A stretch of DNA of 64,000 nt. It comes from Azadirachta indica (Eukaryota; Streptophyta; Magnoliopsida; Sapindales; Meliaceae). The DNA lies in the NCBI GenBank assembly GCA_022749755.1, contig CM040441.1, positions 13,579,475 through 13,643,474 on the forward strand, read 5' to 3'. Shown in pieces: positions 28,256 through 41,668 of the stretch. The position numbers were made by a program, and so were the translations under genes. The notes below the pieces were generated by a model. That model saw only the letters and a program-made list of their open reading frames with translations, had not been told where the DNA came from and searched no databases. Every line of letters starts with the position of its first letter. The stretch's first letter is position 1.

Positions 28256-30073
28256 AGCTCGTTGGTACCAGAAACTTACAGAATCAACACCGTACATTTC
28301 AAGACACAGCTTTAGCGGCCACAGCTCAATAATAAAATCTTCTGCTGATGAGATATTGAGTGGCACAGAGCCATCCTTGTGTCTTGAGGCGTTCCTTTGT
28401 TCTTCTTTAATCCTCGTGCCAAAATGAAGGAAATTCTATTATTTAATCAATCCCTCACAGTTGATAGATCTTCTTCGATTGTGTTTTTCTCTTTCTTTTT
28501 CCTTTTTTATTTTTATCTCATAAATTTAGGAAAAAGAAGAATTGTTTGCAATCCACCGTGAATTTGGGTGTTGTAATTCGTTGTATTAATAATTTTTTCT
28601 GTGTAACAATCCTATTTTCTGCAATCAAAGCATGAAGAGTTGTTTTGGGGAGTACCCAGTGTTCTGTTGGTCAACAAAACAAATTTCATTGTGTTACTTC
28701 TGTCAATAGTTGAAGACTGCCCGTCGAGTTGACTTTGCCTAAAAATTCTAACTTGGTTTCTATTTGCACGCTTGAATGGCAAATTCAACGGCATGTACAT
28801 TTAATTGGGCTTGGATTTGAGTAAACCGATAACAGACGGATGTGACGTCAACGTGACCAGTTAGATGAAACCAAACTTTCTCATATGTGCTTCAGGCTAA
28901 AATCTCATTCTCCGCCAGCCCATTTGTAGTTTCTCACAATTGGATCACATTTGAGCGACATGCGACATGCGAAGCCTGCAAAGCATGTCTTAAATGCGGT
29001 TGCATACATTTTGCATACTCGAAATTGCTACATAATATAATATTATCTGTTAAATAATTATACACAAATTTTGTTAGACATTTTTTTTTTCTTAAATTTT
29101 CGGTTTTGTTTTCTCTGTTGTTGGGAGTGTGCATTCATTCAACCGTCTATTGATTCCCGTCCGAGGCAACTATCTATCTCATGTTTGTTTATTCATCTCT
29201 CATCATGTGTTTGGTTAAGTGCTTGTTTAACTTCTTTATTACCTAAAAAAGTTTTTTAATAATAAAAATTCTTTTCAAATTTTTTAAATCGTTTGGTTGA
29301 TATTGAAAAAAAATTTTTAAAAATTAAAAATATTAATTTTTTTTTAATAAAAGAAGTCAAAAATTTAAAATTTTAACAATAAAAAATTTAAAATTTTAAC
29401 AATAAAATTTTTTTAATTTTTTTTAAAAGACTAAATTATTAAAAACATCCTTATTTTATTCTAAAAAATTTATGTTATTTTTTAAAAAATATAACATTAA
29501 ATATTTATTTATTAAAATAATTACTCAAATTTATTTATAATAATAAAATAATTAATAAATTTTCATTAAAAATTTTATTTATAAAAATTTTACAAATAAA
29601 AAGTTTATTACAAAAAAATTTATTTAAAAAATTACGTCAAACAGAGCCCATGACACGAGCGATGATCAGTCTATATGTCTTGACTTCACCTCGCCTACCT
29701 ATTATCATTCAAAGGCATAAACCTCGAATTTTATTGTAGGCCATAAAAGTCAGACATTTGCATCACCCCAATATTGAATGTTAAACCATTCTTAGCCGAA
29801 GATATGCATTACTGGCCCATAAAAACAATTAGTCAATTAAAAATTTAAAAGTTATTTAGAATTAATAAATAGTTAAATTATTTTATATTAGCTTACCTAG
29901 CTGTGTCAGTTGCCACGTGCCCACATAATAAACGTCCGATTTTTAATATTGTTTAACCTGAACGGCATGGTCCACGACACAGTCTCACGCAAGACCGTAA
30001 GCTAAAATTTCCTACATCTACAGCAGGGAATGACCGATAACTTCTGTGTGCACGTCATCAACCACTTAGGAAT
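28256..30073. other. LACS6 3' region and upstream of CLC-d
   Basis: The first ~350 bp are the LACS6 3'UTR (AATAAA at 28331-28336 and a later T-rich end). The block 29205-29650 is extremely AT-rich; its ends, TGTTTGGTTAAG and the complement of CAAACAGAGCCC, look like loosely inverted TGTTTG-type termini, so it may be an old non-autonomous DNA element. No gene was recognised. Confidence 0.5.
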
Positions 30074-30231
30074 ACAGCCGTCGATGAAGCTGAATATAGA
30101 AAAACGTATAATCTAGCGTACAGCTAGATGCAGTGGATCATATCCGCGTCTAACAGCCGTCGATGAAGCTGAATATAGAAAAACGTATAATCTAGCGTAC
30201 AGCTAGATGCAGTGGATCATATCCGCGTCTA
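30074..30231. repeat. Perfect 79-bp tandem duplication upstream of CLC-d
   Basis: The segment 30074-30152 (starting ACAGCCGTCGATGAAGC) is repeated without an observed mismatch at 30153-30231. It ends about 80 bp before a TATA-like CATATAAAG and ~350 bp before the CLC-d ATG, so any factor-binding site within it is present in two copies. Confidence 0.9.
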
Positions 30232-30311
30232 ACATTCATACTTTGTTGCAAAGCAAAATGGAATTTGCCATTCGGATTTAGGGAGTCAATATCAACCGAA
30301 GGCGGAACGAC

Positions 30312-30318
30312 ATATAAA
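30312..30318 (+). promoter_or_regulatory. Putative TATA box of CLC-d
   Basis: ATATAAA within CATATAAAG, about 265 bp upstream of the ATG and followed by a purine-rich then CTCTCTTTCTC-rich leader typical of plant 5'UTRs. The assignment rests on position and motif only. Confidence 0.4.
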
Positions 30319-30579
30319 GAACAAACCGGCGGAGAGAGGAGATCGAAATTAAATAAAATTTAAAAAAAAAAAGGACGAGGGAGGGAGAGAGAAAGTTAAT
30401 TACGTTTCTCGCCACAGTCTATTTTCTCTCTCTTTCTCGCGAATTTCATAGAATTTCGACCAATTTAGAATTCGTGAATTCTTAATTTCCGATCTGAATA
30501 GTGTTTTTTTTCCCTATTGTACGGGGAATTGGAGACTAGATTTCATTTAGAGAAGATCTGATTAAACAGCGAATTGATT

Positions 30580-33500
30580 ATGTTATCGAATCACTTGCAA
30601 AACGGATTAGAAACGGCGAAGCTGGTTTGGTCTCAGATACCGAACTCGGAAGATTCTGAGCCTGAAGGTGTTGGACTTCTGAGTACAAGTGGTGGAAGCA
30701 GTTCTGTCGAGAGTCTTGACTATGAAGTTATCGAGAATTACGCCTATCGAGAAGAGCAGGTACTTTTCTTTTGATGTTTTATTTATTTTAATTATATATT
30801 TTTTTCTGCGCTTGATTTTTCAGTTCAATAATTCTGATAATGAATGTTTTTATTTGTGTTTACTTTTATAATAGGCGCAGAGAGGGAGGCTCTATGTTGG
30901 ATACTATGTGGGAGTGAAATGGTTCTTTGCTTTGCTTATTGGCATTGGTGAGCTGACCGTGTATGCTTCTGCTTTCATTTTTTTTATTGTTTGATGTGTA
31001 ATTGTTATTTTTGGTTTAGATCATTAGTGAGAAGTTCGCTTGCACATTAGAAGGAATAAATTTGACAATGCACAACTTTAGTGTATTTTTTAATACGGTG
31101 AGTGATCAAATTATTTGTGTTAGATTGCAGGATGAATGATTAATTGCTTGCTATAAGATTTTGGAGGGAGTTTGTTAGTGATTTTTGTTGTCACTGGTTT
31201 AGATCGATATGGTTTTTAGCGAAACTGCATTCAATAATGTGATTGGAGTTTAAAAGAATTGTATTAGTCACGTGTGAAGATTGAGAATTAAGAAATTATC
31301 TGAATCAAATGTGTTGATTGCATGATGAAAGTATTTGGCCGCCATTTGTAGATTAATTATGGAAATAAAGTTTTTTGACGTTGCGTTGTGCTGTCATCTT
31401 ATTTGTTTTGTACCATTTGCTAAATACTTTGTAGTTTCAACTAGCTTCTGCAAACAGTTCTTCATGAAGTTTTATTGGTTTATTTTCTCGGCCATTATAT
31501 GAAATGTCATGAATTACCTTAAAACTAACTAACCCTGATGTGTAATTTATTAACTATTGGTGGAGAAGTTCATCTATCATTCTGCTTCTCGAGGTTTTTT
31601 ATGATTACATACTGACCATTTCTGTAAATGATAACTGATTTGTTTCTGGTTGCTTTCAGGTACTGCACTCGCTGCTGTTTTCATAAATCTATCTGTTGAA
31701 AACTTTGCTGGCTGGAAGTTTTCATTGACTTTTTCTATAATACAGAAATCGTATATTGTTGGCTTCTTGGTGTACATACTAATAAACTTGGGTTTAGTAT
31801 TTTCTTCTGTATATATTGTCACGAAGTTTGCACCAGCAGCAGCAGGGTCTGGCATTCCTGAAATTAAAGGTTATTTAAATGGTAAGTTGCAGCTGTTGGT
31901 CTCTTTGTTATTAATATCTCTTCTTGATTATATGTTCTAAGTGTCATATGGCAAGGGACCTTATTTCTATCGGATGTGCAGGAGTTGATATTCATGGAAT
32001 CCTTCTTTTCAGAACCTTAATTGGAAAGGTGGAGTGGAATTTCTTACTATTGCTCCTCTCTAACGTGGTCCTGTGGTATTAAAAGATACCGATTTAATTT
32101 CCTTAGTTTATTGGGATTCTCTGCAACATTACCAAGTGATGTTTACAGCCCCTCGCCTTTCTAGTTGTAACATAACTTTGTACATATTTTTGTATCCTAA
32201 TACAAAAACCATTAATTCAGTGTCCAAACACCAATTGAATAAAAAAAAAATGACAGAGATTGTCCATTTCCATTCTTTATGTTTGCTTTTCCAATTTGCA
32301 GATATTTGGAAGCATTGGTTCTGTTGGAGGTGGTCTTGCTCTAGGCAAAGAAGGCCCTCTCGTTCATACTGGTGCTTGTATTGCTTCTTTGCTTGGACAA
32401 GTAAGTAGTTGTTACTTGGAATTAGCTGAATTGAAGAAGTAGGCTGATATTTGAATATACCTCAAACTATGGTTTGCACTGATTAAGTTTATTTGATTTA
32501 TACTGCCAGAGGTCCTTGAAAGGGACGCCTTATTATTTTTCCTTAAATGCTTTAAGAGAGCCAATTGTTCTTTGCCGCAACTAATGGTTATTTTGGCTGC
32601 AGTCTGGAAAATTCTGAAAGCTTGTAACGTAGTGAATGTTTACTATCTTATATATGATTTCTGATGCAAGTGTGGGAATATAGTTTTTTCTTTTGGTATT
32701 TTAAGCATGCTTTTGTCAGCTTTTATGTTGGATGAGACATCTCTATATGATTCTAGAGCTTGTTTCAGTTACACAGTTTCTGTTAGATTAGTTTCTATTA
32801 ACTAAATTCTCTTTCCATGTGATGTTTCAGGGTGGTTCCACCAAATATCATCTAAGTTCAAGGTGGCTACAGGTTTTCAAGAGTGACCGGGATCGCCGTG
32901 ATCTTGTGAGTAATTTTAATGCCTTTTAAAAATCAATAACCTGAAATGTCAAATTGTATAAGTAGGAGAAAAGATTATTTGGTATGCTGTCTTGTTAGAT
33001 CATTAGGCAGCCACATCACAAAATAAATAAATAAATAAATAAATAAACAAACATGATCAATTTTGAGAAGTTGAAATAGTACCAATTTGATGATGCTTTT
33101 GGAATTCATGATGATTCGTCAACAAAGTGCAGTTTATATCTCTCTTCTTTGACTTGTTATTCTTCATTGCTAGGAAAATAAGGTGGATGTCCATGGCTAT
33201 AAGAAGAATATTTTCTACTTCGGAAAAAACTAGCTTTGCAGTAGTTATTTATACATTTTGCCGAATGTACTTTGTACCCTTTTTTTATTAGATGGAAATG
33301 GTTGTTATGAGTTTCTTGGGCATTATTGGCCCAAAAAATATAACTTTGTGGGGACACAAAAGAAGATTCTGTATTTTATCTTCAGTCAATTAATTATTGG
33401 CAGTGGTGCAATGTTAATTGATTGGTATGTTATGTAGAAAGCACTGCATCTTTAATGAATCCTTTTCCAAGATATAGTTCTACATATTTGACTTATTCTT

Positions 33501-36500
33501 TGAAATTGAGCTAATTGTCCATGTGTTATGTTTTGACTAGGTAACTTGTGGTTGCGCAGCTGGAGTTGCCGCTGCTTTTCGAGCTCCAGTTGGTGGTGTA
33601 TTATTTGCATTGGAAGAGGTTACATCATGGTAAGAAATTTGTTGTTTAGCACATATTTGTTTTTGTGGTAGAAAATTTCTTTAACAACTTTAATTGCATA
33701 GATGTTCTTAAGCATTTGTGATACCTTTTTAAGCATGGTAGTGAGCTTTTATTAATTTATGCTCGTCTTTGAGAGCTTTTACGTATTCAGCTGTACTAGT
33801 TTGTAATTTGCCCATCCAAATGTGTTAGTGCCTGAATTATAAGTTTTTCCATGTCGGTTTTTGTTGTGCTTATGAAGGTGGCGGAGTCAACTCATGTGGC
33901 GAGTCTTTTTCACATCTGCGATTGTGGCTGTTGTTGTACGTACTGCAATGGGTTGGTGTAAGAGTGGAAAGTGTGGACATTTTGGCTCAGGTGGCTTCAT
34001 TATATGGGACATATCAGAGTAAGCATCTATACTTTCTTAAGCTCTTTCAGGGCTATCTCTGTTTGAGCTTTTGCCGGCTTCTTAACTATATTTTCCGCTT
34101 CCTTAGTGGTCAGGAGGACTATTCTTTTGAAGAATTATTGCCCATGGCAGTTATTGGGGTTATTGGAGGTTTACTTGGTATGTGTTTGTAATTTTTTGCC
34201 CGTGTTTCATGCATTATTCAGAAGATTTACTGTCATTAAGTTTTTAATTTTATTTTTCAGGAGCTTTATTTAACCAACTTACTCTTTACATGACTTCCTG
34301 GCGTAGAAATTATTTACACAAGAAAGGGAATCGAGTCAAGGTAAGTTATTAAATATACTTGTTGAAATTGGATATTTTTGTATACACTGGTTATCTTCTG
34401 TGATGAGCTGTTGTCTTACATTTGACTTTCCCTGGATTAAAAAATTTTACAGATTATTGAAGCATGTGTCATCTCCGTGATAACTTCAGTTATCTCCTTT
34501 GGGCTTCCTCTTCTAAGAAAATGCACTCCGTGCCCTGAATCAGATCCTGATTCTGGTATTGAGTGCCCAAGGCCTCCAGGAATGTACGGGAATTATGTAA
34601 ACGTAAGCTTCATCATTTGAAATTGCTTTTTGGATTAACTGGATGCTTACATGTGATTTTTTTTTGGTCACGATTTTCTATGCAAGCATGCATTGTTCAT
34701 GCGTCAACTATATTGTATGTGGTTTAAAATCTCTTTTGCATTTATGATTTACTCTGTATCTGATAACAATTTAAATCCAAACACGAAGCTGCCTTTCCAT
34801 TCTGTTTTTAAATTGAAACAATTAAGGTCAAACTAATTTTGGTTTTAACTAATTTTTCTATGAGGTTGCCAACTGTCAGTCTACACACTGGACTTCTTTT
34901 CCTTCCTTCCCTTAACAGATCCTGGCATCATGTGATTTAACAGTTGGTTTTATTCTTAAAGCAATTGACAATGGAGAGCAATTTTTTTTTTCTGATTAAT
35001 AGTTTCCTGAAGTTTTCGTGCCTTTTACTTTGTGTGGATACTATTGTACTTTTGGGTATAGCTTCATGGTATTCTCATCTGCATTGATGCTTTCTGCAGT
35101 TTTACTGTAGCAAGGAAAACGAATACAATGATCTAGCAACTATTTTCTTCAACACTCAGGTTTTGTAAAGTTCTTGACATCTTTGCTTTATTCCTCTATT
35201 TGCCTGTCAAGGTGCTGCAGTCTAACAAAATGTATGTATGTGGTTGCAGGATGACGCCATCAGGAATTTGTTTAGTGCAAAAACAATTCATGAGTACAGT
35301 GCTCAAAGTTTGTTGACCTTTTTGGTAGAGCACCTTTTTCACTTAGCTTATTGCATTGGCTTTGGATTGATGATACTGCAGAATAGATCTAATTAATATT
35401 CATTGTTTTTACTTTTATTTTATTTTATCTGTTTTAATTTTACGGTTCTCTTAAAATATTTTACAGGTTATGTTTTATACCTTAGCAGTTGTGACATTTG
35501 GTACAGCTGTACCTGCTGGTCAGTTTGTTCCTGGAATAATGATAGGATCAACATATGGACGTCTTGTTGGCATGTTTGTTGTTAAGTTTTATAAGAAGCT
35601 CAACATTGAGGAGGGAACGTGAGTATTTTATTTATTTATTTCTTTTTGCAGTTCCATTCTCTGCCATTTAACTTATTAGATAAAACATGTATTGCCATTT
35701 GCTCTTTTGGGTTTCTTTAAGATGAAAACAATGTCATGATTCCTAAATTGCTTTAGATAATTCTTGGTTTATTCACAGATATGCTTTGCTGGGAGCTGCT
35801 TCTTTTCTTGGAGGATCAATGCGAATGACAGTGACACTTTGTGTCATTATGGTTGAAATCTCAAATAATTTGAAATTTCTACCTCTTATCATGCTTGTTC
35901 TTCTTATATCGAAGGTATCCTTTTGATAGCTTTGTGTCCCCCATGATTGATTGTCTTTTGGAACAAGCTAAATCCTTGTCACTGCAGGCTGTTGGGGATG
36001 CTTTTAATGAAGGTTTCTATGAAGAACAAGCACACCTGAGGGGCATTCCGTTATTGGAATCTAAACCTAAGTACAAGATGCGGCAAATGACAGCAAAGGA
36101 TGCATGTGGAGCTCAGAAGGTGATTGAGTTCTTGGCATTGCTTTATAACTATAATTTATAGACGACAAATACAGTTGATTATATTTATAAGACAACCTAC
36201 TTGGCAGTCTGATCATTGATAAAAGAATTCTTTGCTGAAGCAGGACTCCAGCTAGATAATGAAAAATTTTTTGCTAACTTGATTTATATGGAGTTTTTAA
36301 AACATAAAACAAAAAGAGAATCTTACTGCCTTGTGGATTTCTGCAAACAAAATAAAACACCATGGTCATAACCTGGTAATTAATACATTTTTTGTTCAAA
36401 TCCTAACAACTGGGATTTATAAGTTTTGGACGACTGAGCATTCTTTTGGAATTTTAGTTATCCATTACACAGATAAGATTCCTCATATTTAACATTTGAA

Positions 36501-38392
36501 AGATCACTGGAAACTGTGATTCAATTTTGCATGGCTAGACATGCTTGGACATTAGTCAGCCACCTCACTCCCTCCCCTGTTGGTGTGGCCTGCCTTATTG
36601 CACATTATCTTGAACTTCTTGTCTGCCTCTTTGTTTTTACCCTTGAAGGTTGTATTCCTGCCTCGAGTTGTGAAGGTTGCTGATGTAGTTTCTATATTGC
36701 GGACCAACAAACACAATGGCTTCCCTGTAAGCTTAGTTTTCCACTTTATTGGACGTTTTATTTATTATTCAACAATTCTTTGAAGTTTATGTTTGATGTT
36801 TTACTCTGCCTAGGTGATTGATCACACTAGAAATGGAGAAAGGCTTGTCATAGGACTCATGCTTCGAAGGTAGAATAGACGAAGTTCATTTGCTGTATGT
36901 TTGTGTCTATATTTTAAAAGAAAAACATGCTTCAGTTGAACAAACTAACTTTCACTGTGATTATAATACAGCCACTTGCTCGTACTTCTTCAGTCTAAGG
37001 TTGATTTCCAGCATAGTCCCTTGCCTTGTGATCCCACGGGTGGATCAAAGCAAATCAGGTAGGAAGGAATCTTTTGTAAGTTTTGATTCTTCGTTTTTTC
37101 CATTTAGTCATTTTTAAGATTTTAATGGATCCTTTGACCTGCAGGCATAATTTCAGTGAATTTGTGAAACCTGTTTCTAGTAAAGGGTTATCTATCGATG
37201 ACATATACCTAAGCTCAGATGACTTGGAAATGTACATAGATCTTGCCCCATTTTTGAATCCCTCACCATATGTTGTCCCTGAAGATATGTCTTTGACAAA
37301 GGTGATCTTTTCTTGTCTAACTACGTTATTGTATTGTTCCTTTTGTTTTTTTGCTGGTGCAGTTTCATCCATCTCAAAATGTTGTTTATGCTGGTTTAAT
37401 TTCATCTATCTCAAAATCTTGCTTGTGCTGATGGTGCAGGTTTATAATCTTTTCCGCCAACTGGGACTGAGACATATATTTGTTGTTCCTCGTGCTTCTC
37501 GTGTGATTGGTGTGATTACCAGAAAGGATTTGCTGATTGAGGTATTCTTGCTGCATTAACTTTTTCTATGTTGTTTAAATTCATTGGAGTCTGGAAGGGC
37601 TGAATTTTGGCTGTCTGTACTGTAGGAGGGCGAGGATTCAACTGCAGTGGAGCTCCAATCAACTAGTGTAAGGTCTCTATGCTGCTTCACTCATGTGTTT
37701 GTTATGATACCCATGAGAGAACTATCTGAAATTTAGTTAGGGTAGCTAAGTACTTTGATGTGGAAATCATCTCCAATTTGAGGTTGACACTATAAACTTC
37801 CAGAGTAAAAAGCTTGGTAGGAATATAAAATAGGGATAAAGAGGGAGGGGAAAGAACATTTCCTAACTGTTAAGGAGGGGAAGGGGATATTTTGTTAAAT
37901 TAGCTCTTCTTGCCCTCTATCTCCACTTAGAGGAAAGTGGGGGAGCACTTTCCTTAGCATGTAGCGTTACTTCCCTCCCATTTTTTTTCCCCTACCTCCT
38001 TTCTTTTTTTTTCCTGACGTGGACTTTGGATATTAAACAATATAGTGTAGTTGTAAGAAGCTTATACTTAGGACCTAGTTTCATAGATTCACATTCACGC
38101 TGCTGTACTGTCTACTTGATAAACAAGAAAGGATGCCTCCTCCTTCAAATAAAGATGGAGTGTGCTGTGCCTACTAAATGGAACTCGTGAAACTTACTCT
38201 CTACTTATGGTGTTTGATTAACTGTAAGAAAGAGGCATTACGCTTTCAGTTTAATTTCTTTATGACTGTTTGATCCTAAATTTTTCTGATGGCAGGGCTC
38301 GGCGTCGTGATAAAAATGTGCTCCACGGGAGTACTGAAGCAGAGCGCCCACTCTTGAGTGGTCTTTTGGTTCAAGATCATATTACTAGCTGA
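30580..38392 (+). CDS. CLC-D: CLC-type chloride channel/antiporter CLC-d
   Basis: Twenty-three exons join in frame to 801 aa: 30580-30759, 30875-30947, 31660-31881, 31982-32028, 32302-32400, 32831-32905, 33541-33629, 33878-34018, 34107-34177, 34261-34340, 34453-34602, 35100-35159, 35250-35324, 35467-35618, 35779-35914, 35988-36119, 36649-36726, 36814-36869, 36972-37058, 37145-37301, 37440-37541, 37626-37672, 38296-38392. The start [11 protein letters not shown] matches the family N-terminus. Anion filter motifs are GSGIP (~146-150), GKEGP (~189-193, gating Glu) and GQFVP (~472-476). LFALEEV (~253-259) carries the proton-pathway Glu. Ser in GSGIP suggests chloride preference over the nitrate-type GPGIP of CLC-a. 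Two CBS domains occupy the C-terminal ~200 aa. The Arabidopsis homologue acts at the trans-Golgi network in luminal pH and anion balance. Exons 17-22 are duplicated as a pseudogene at 44827-45904. Confidence 0.95.
33021..33050. repeat. (AAAT)n microsatellite in CLC-d intron 6
   Basis: About seven uninterrupted AAAT units followed by AAAC units within the intron 32906-33540. A candidate polymorphic marker with no predicted effect on splicing. Confidence 0.8.
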
Positions 38393-39904
38393 CTTCGAAT
38401 CTATATTGAAGACCAATTCTTTCGACCTCCTCCATTCATTTTTTTTCTCTCAATCTGATTCTTTAGTCCTCTAGATAAAATCTGTAAATCTCCCAAAATC
38501 ATAGATTTTATTATTATTCATTAATTACTGTCCCTTCGCATACAGGGGATGGACCACACCATGAGAAAATTTTGTACTATATCATGTAGAAAAACATTGG
38601 TTACCTAGGAAATATGTTTGTTAGTCTTTTTTTTTTTTTGTTAAAGAAGAAAACATCAAAATTAATTGTTAATAATGATGCCTGGAGTTGGCTACAGGTT
38701 TACTTTTGAATAGATCAATGCAAAATTTATGTTGAAATGGAAAGGTTAATACTATCATTACTGGTGTTAATTGTGTTTGCGAGAAATACAACGTTGATTT
38801 GATTGTGACTGAGATTGCTCACACCCGTGCAAGAGGCCTTTTCTTTAGAAACATTGATAATTTTCATTCACATTCCAATTAAAACATTATAACAAAATAT
38901 TTACGTACATATCATCAACGATTTTACAGGAGAACTTTCAATCAATCAAACTATTGTATACAATAGTTATGAATACTAGCAGGCTTAATAAGTAGGTTAA
39001 AATTTTTTAAATTATTTTATTTTGTTAAAATTATGAGATAAATTGCACTTTTTAAACCTTAAATCTTTGTTTACTTTTTTTAACCATTGTCTATATGACT
39101 GTATAGCCGGAATCTATAGAAGCAGGTTGGTATGACTGCAAGGCCACGATTTGTCTCATCTCATTGTTTATCTGTTCTTTACGGTGATTCACGGTACAAT
39201 TTCAAGCTTAATTTCTTATATTTTTTTGAAACAGAAGAAAAACCTAACTTCTTTTAAAGATTCGGAGAAGAGTTTGGCTACCAAATATGTAAGTTATCAA
39301 GAAAAATATGAGCTATAGATTTCTGATGGAAATTTAAATTTCACAATGGTCTATCGATTTCTGGAAACATAGGGCGCTCAACGTTATTCTATGACCCGTT
39401 TTGCAAGAAAATTTATGTTATTGTGATAGGCATTGAAGCTCTGGTTATCTGATGAGAATTCTCATCTAGATGTAATCAAATTGTTAATTGGTAAACGGTA
39501 ATATCATACGGGTCCCTAATTTTTTAAATTTCATAAGTAAGGATACAAGTTTTTATCTATAACAAATATATCCCTAATTATTAATTAATCCCAATTCCTT
39601 TCAATAAAATATATTTTCGTTGAAATATATATATTTTAATATTACTAACATTATAATATAAAAAGATATCTACCGGTAACATGCATGTTTTAATTAGACT
39701 ACAACTACTCGTATGTATAGTTGAATAAAAATATTTGATAATACTAATTTTTTTGTAAGATTCATTAAACTTTTTCAATTTATATTTGATATTTAGAGGA
39801 TAATTTTAACATCAAAATCATAATACTTTAATATAAATAATTATTCTAGAAATAAATAATTTGGATGTCTTACTTATCATTCATGAAGGATTTGCATAGA
39901 ACTC

Positions 39905-40083
39905 ACAGGATCAATATACGCATATCCAACGGTTGAAATTACATCTGACATATGTATTAACTGTAAATACATTAATTATACATTACTTATATAATTAGAT
40001 GCAATCTCAACTTAGATTTGCCTATATCCAAACAATTGATGTAAGATTTTGTGAAAAAAAAAACGGATTTTTGATCCTGCTCC

Positions 40084-40084
<1 letters not shown>
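39905..40084. mobile_element. Fold-back MITE copy 1 (5'-truncated)
   Basis: The right end reads AACAATTGATGTAAGATTTTGTG, then an A-run, then GGATTTTTGATCCTGCTCC, followed by (TA)n. The reverse complement of this end matches the left ends of the two elements that follow. The left arm is shortened but keeps a CATATCCAACGGTTGAAAT word shared with copy 3. Confidence 0.5.
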
Positions 40085-40110
<26 letters not shown>

Positions 40111-40114
<4 letters not shown>

Positions 40115-40818
40115 AGGATCAGTAGTCTCTTTTTTTTTTACACAAATTTTTACATCAATTATTTGCCATTAGATTAAGGGTATGTGGAGAATTAAGATTA
40201 CATCTAACAAATATAAAAAAATTCTTACAAACTCATTTAATAGGGTTTTTATGTCTTTTTTCTTTTCTCTTTCTTACCTCTAATTTATTAATCTCTCTCT
40301 CACTTTAATTTTTTTTATTATGTATTCTCTCTCCTCAAACATATTTTAATTTTAATTATTATTTATAAGTTAAAAAATTCATTAATTAAAATTTTTTTAA
40401 ACATATATTATAACAATTTTTAAAAAATTCATGAATTTTTTTAGATAAATTAATTAATTAAAATATTTTTTTATTTAAACTTTTAAGTTTTTTAATTTGC
40501 AAGTGATAATTAAAATAAAAATTAAAATAGTAATTTAAAATTTTGAATTTATAATTGATAATTAAAATGAAAAGAAATAATGAAGAGGGAGAAGATATAA
40601 TAGAGAAAAGAAAAGTAGGAGAGAAATTTTATGAATTACTAGGTAAGAAAGAGAAAAAAGAAATAGTTAAAAGACATAAAAAACCTTAATTAATGAATAT
40701 AAAATATTTATTATATTTTTTTTTTCATTCAATCTTGACCCTCCACATGTCTTTAATTTAAAGACTAATAATTGATGTAAAAATTTGTGTAAAACAAAGG
40801 AGCTATTGATTTTATCTC
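40111..40818. mobile_element. Fold-back MITE copy 2, ~708 bp, flanked by (TA)n
   Basis: Long terminal inverted repeats: the left arm begins GAGAAGGATCAGTAG then T-run, ACACAAATTTTTACATCAAT; the right arm is its diverged inverse, ending near GAGCTATTGATTTTATCTC. Internal words also mirror each other (GGGTTTTTATGTCT and AGACATAAAAAACC), so almost the whole element can fold back. (TA)n lies on both sides. It has no coding capacity, so it is non-autonomous. Confidence 0.65.
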
Positions 40819-40844
40819 TATATCTATATATATATATATATATA

Positions 40845-41088
40845 CAGGATTAATAGCTCCATTTTTTTTTTTTTTTTACATAAAATCTTACATCAATTGT
40901 AAATCGTTGGATATAGACACATTTAACAATTGAAATTGCATATGACATATACATTAATTATAGATGCATTAATTATGCATTAATTATATAGTCAAATATA
41001 ATTTTAACCGTTAAATATGTCAATATCTAATGATTTATAATTAACATAAGATTTTGTGTAAAAAGAAAGGAATTGTTGATCTTATCCC
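40845..41088. mobile_element. Fold-back MITE copy 3, ~244 bp, flanked by (TA)n
   Basis: The left arm CAGGATTAATAGCTCC, T-run, ACATAAAATCTTACATCAAT and the right arm ending AAGATTTTGTGTAAAAAG, then AATTGTTGATCTTATCC are inverse copies. It is the shortest and cleanest palindrome of the three and shares termini with copies 1 and 2. Confidence 0.6.
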
Positions 41089-41570
41089 ATATATAATTTG
41101 AAAGATAAGGAATATAATTAGAATTATCCATTTAAATTTAAAAAAAAAATAAACAGCTGTTAAAAAATTAATATCCTACTCGCGTTAAAAAATGAGCTGC
41201 TAGGTTATGAAAAAAAAATGGAAAAGAAAGAAAAGGATCCGCCTATCTTTTTTCTAGTATCCGAACATCAGAGTTTAGCATGAAAATAGAATCCAATCTA
41301 AATTATATTAATTTGACTAAGTTTACAATAAATTAGGTTTCTAGATAACTTCTAAAGAATCTGGGGTCAAAATGTGAGCAGAGGCCTGTGAATGCGGACA
41401 ACCCTGTTTCCCTTCCAAGTTTCAGGTTTTACAATTAACTACTCTATCTGGTGCTACCCTTTTAAATAATCCACAGACACATACGGTATAGTCACAGCCA
41501 ACCTTCCCTTCTCTCTTTAATTTGTACTGTGTTATCATTTTCATTCTTTAGCCTTCTGCCCTCCCCACTG

Positions 41571-41577
41571 TATAAAA
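41571..41577 (+). promoter_or_regulatory. Putative TATA box of STP-A
   Basis: TATAAAA follows CCCTCCCCACTG, a context shared with STP-B. The ATG is ~98 bp downstream. A (TA)n tract lies between the TATA box and the ATG and is longer here than in STP-B. Confidence 0.6.
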
Positions 41578-41668
41578 TCCATATATATATATATATATAT
41601 ACGGTTCTTCATTTTTTTTTTTATTGAAGATTAAGAGTCGTATATATATACACTTCTGGGGAAGCAAA

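Larger units (their letters stand above)
38393..41668. other. CLC-d 3' region and STP-A upstream region
   Basis: This contains the CLC-d 3'UTR, then AT-rich DNA whose parts at 38675-39440 have a counterpart in unit 2. Next come three fold-back elements (39905-41088) absent from unit 2, and finally the STP-A promoter from about 41360. No other coding sequence was seen. Confidence 0.7.
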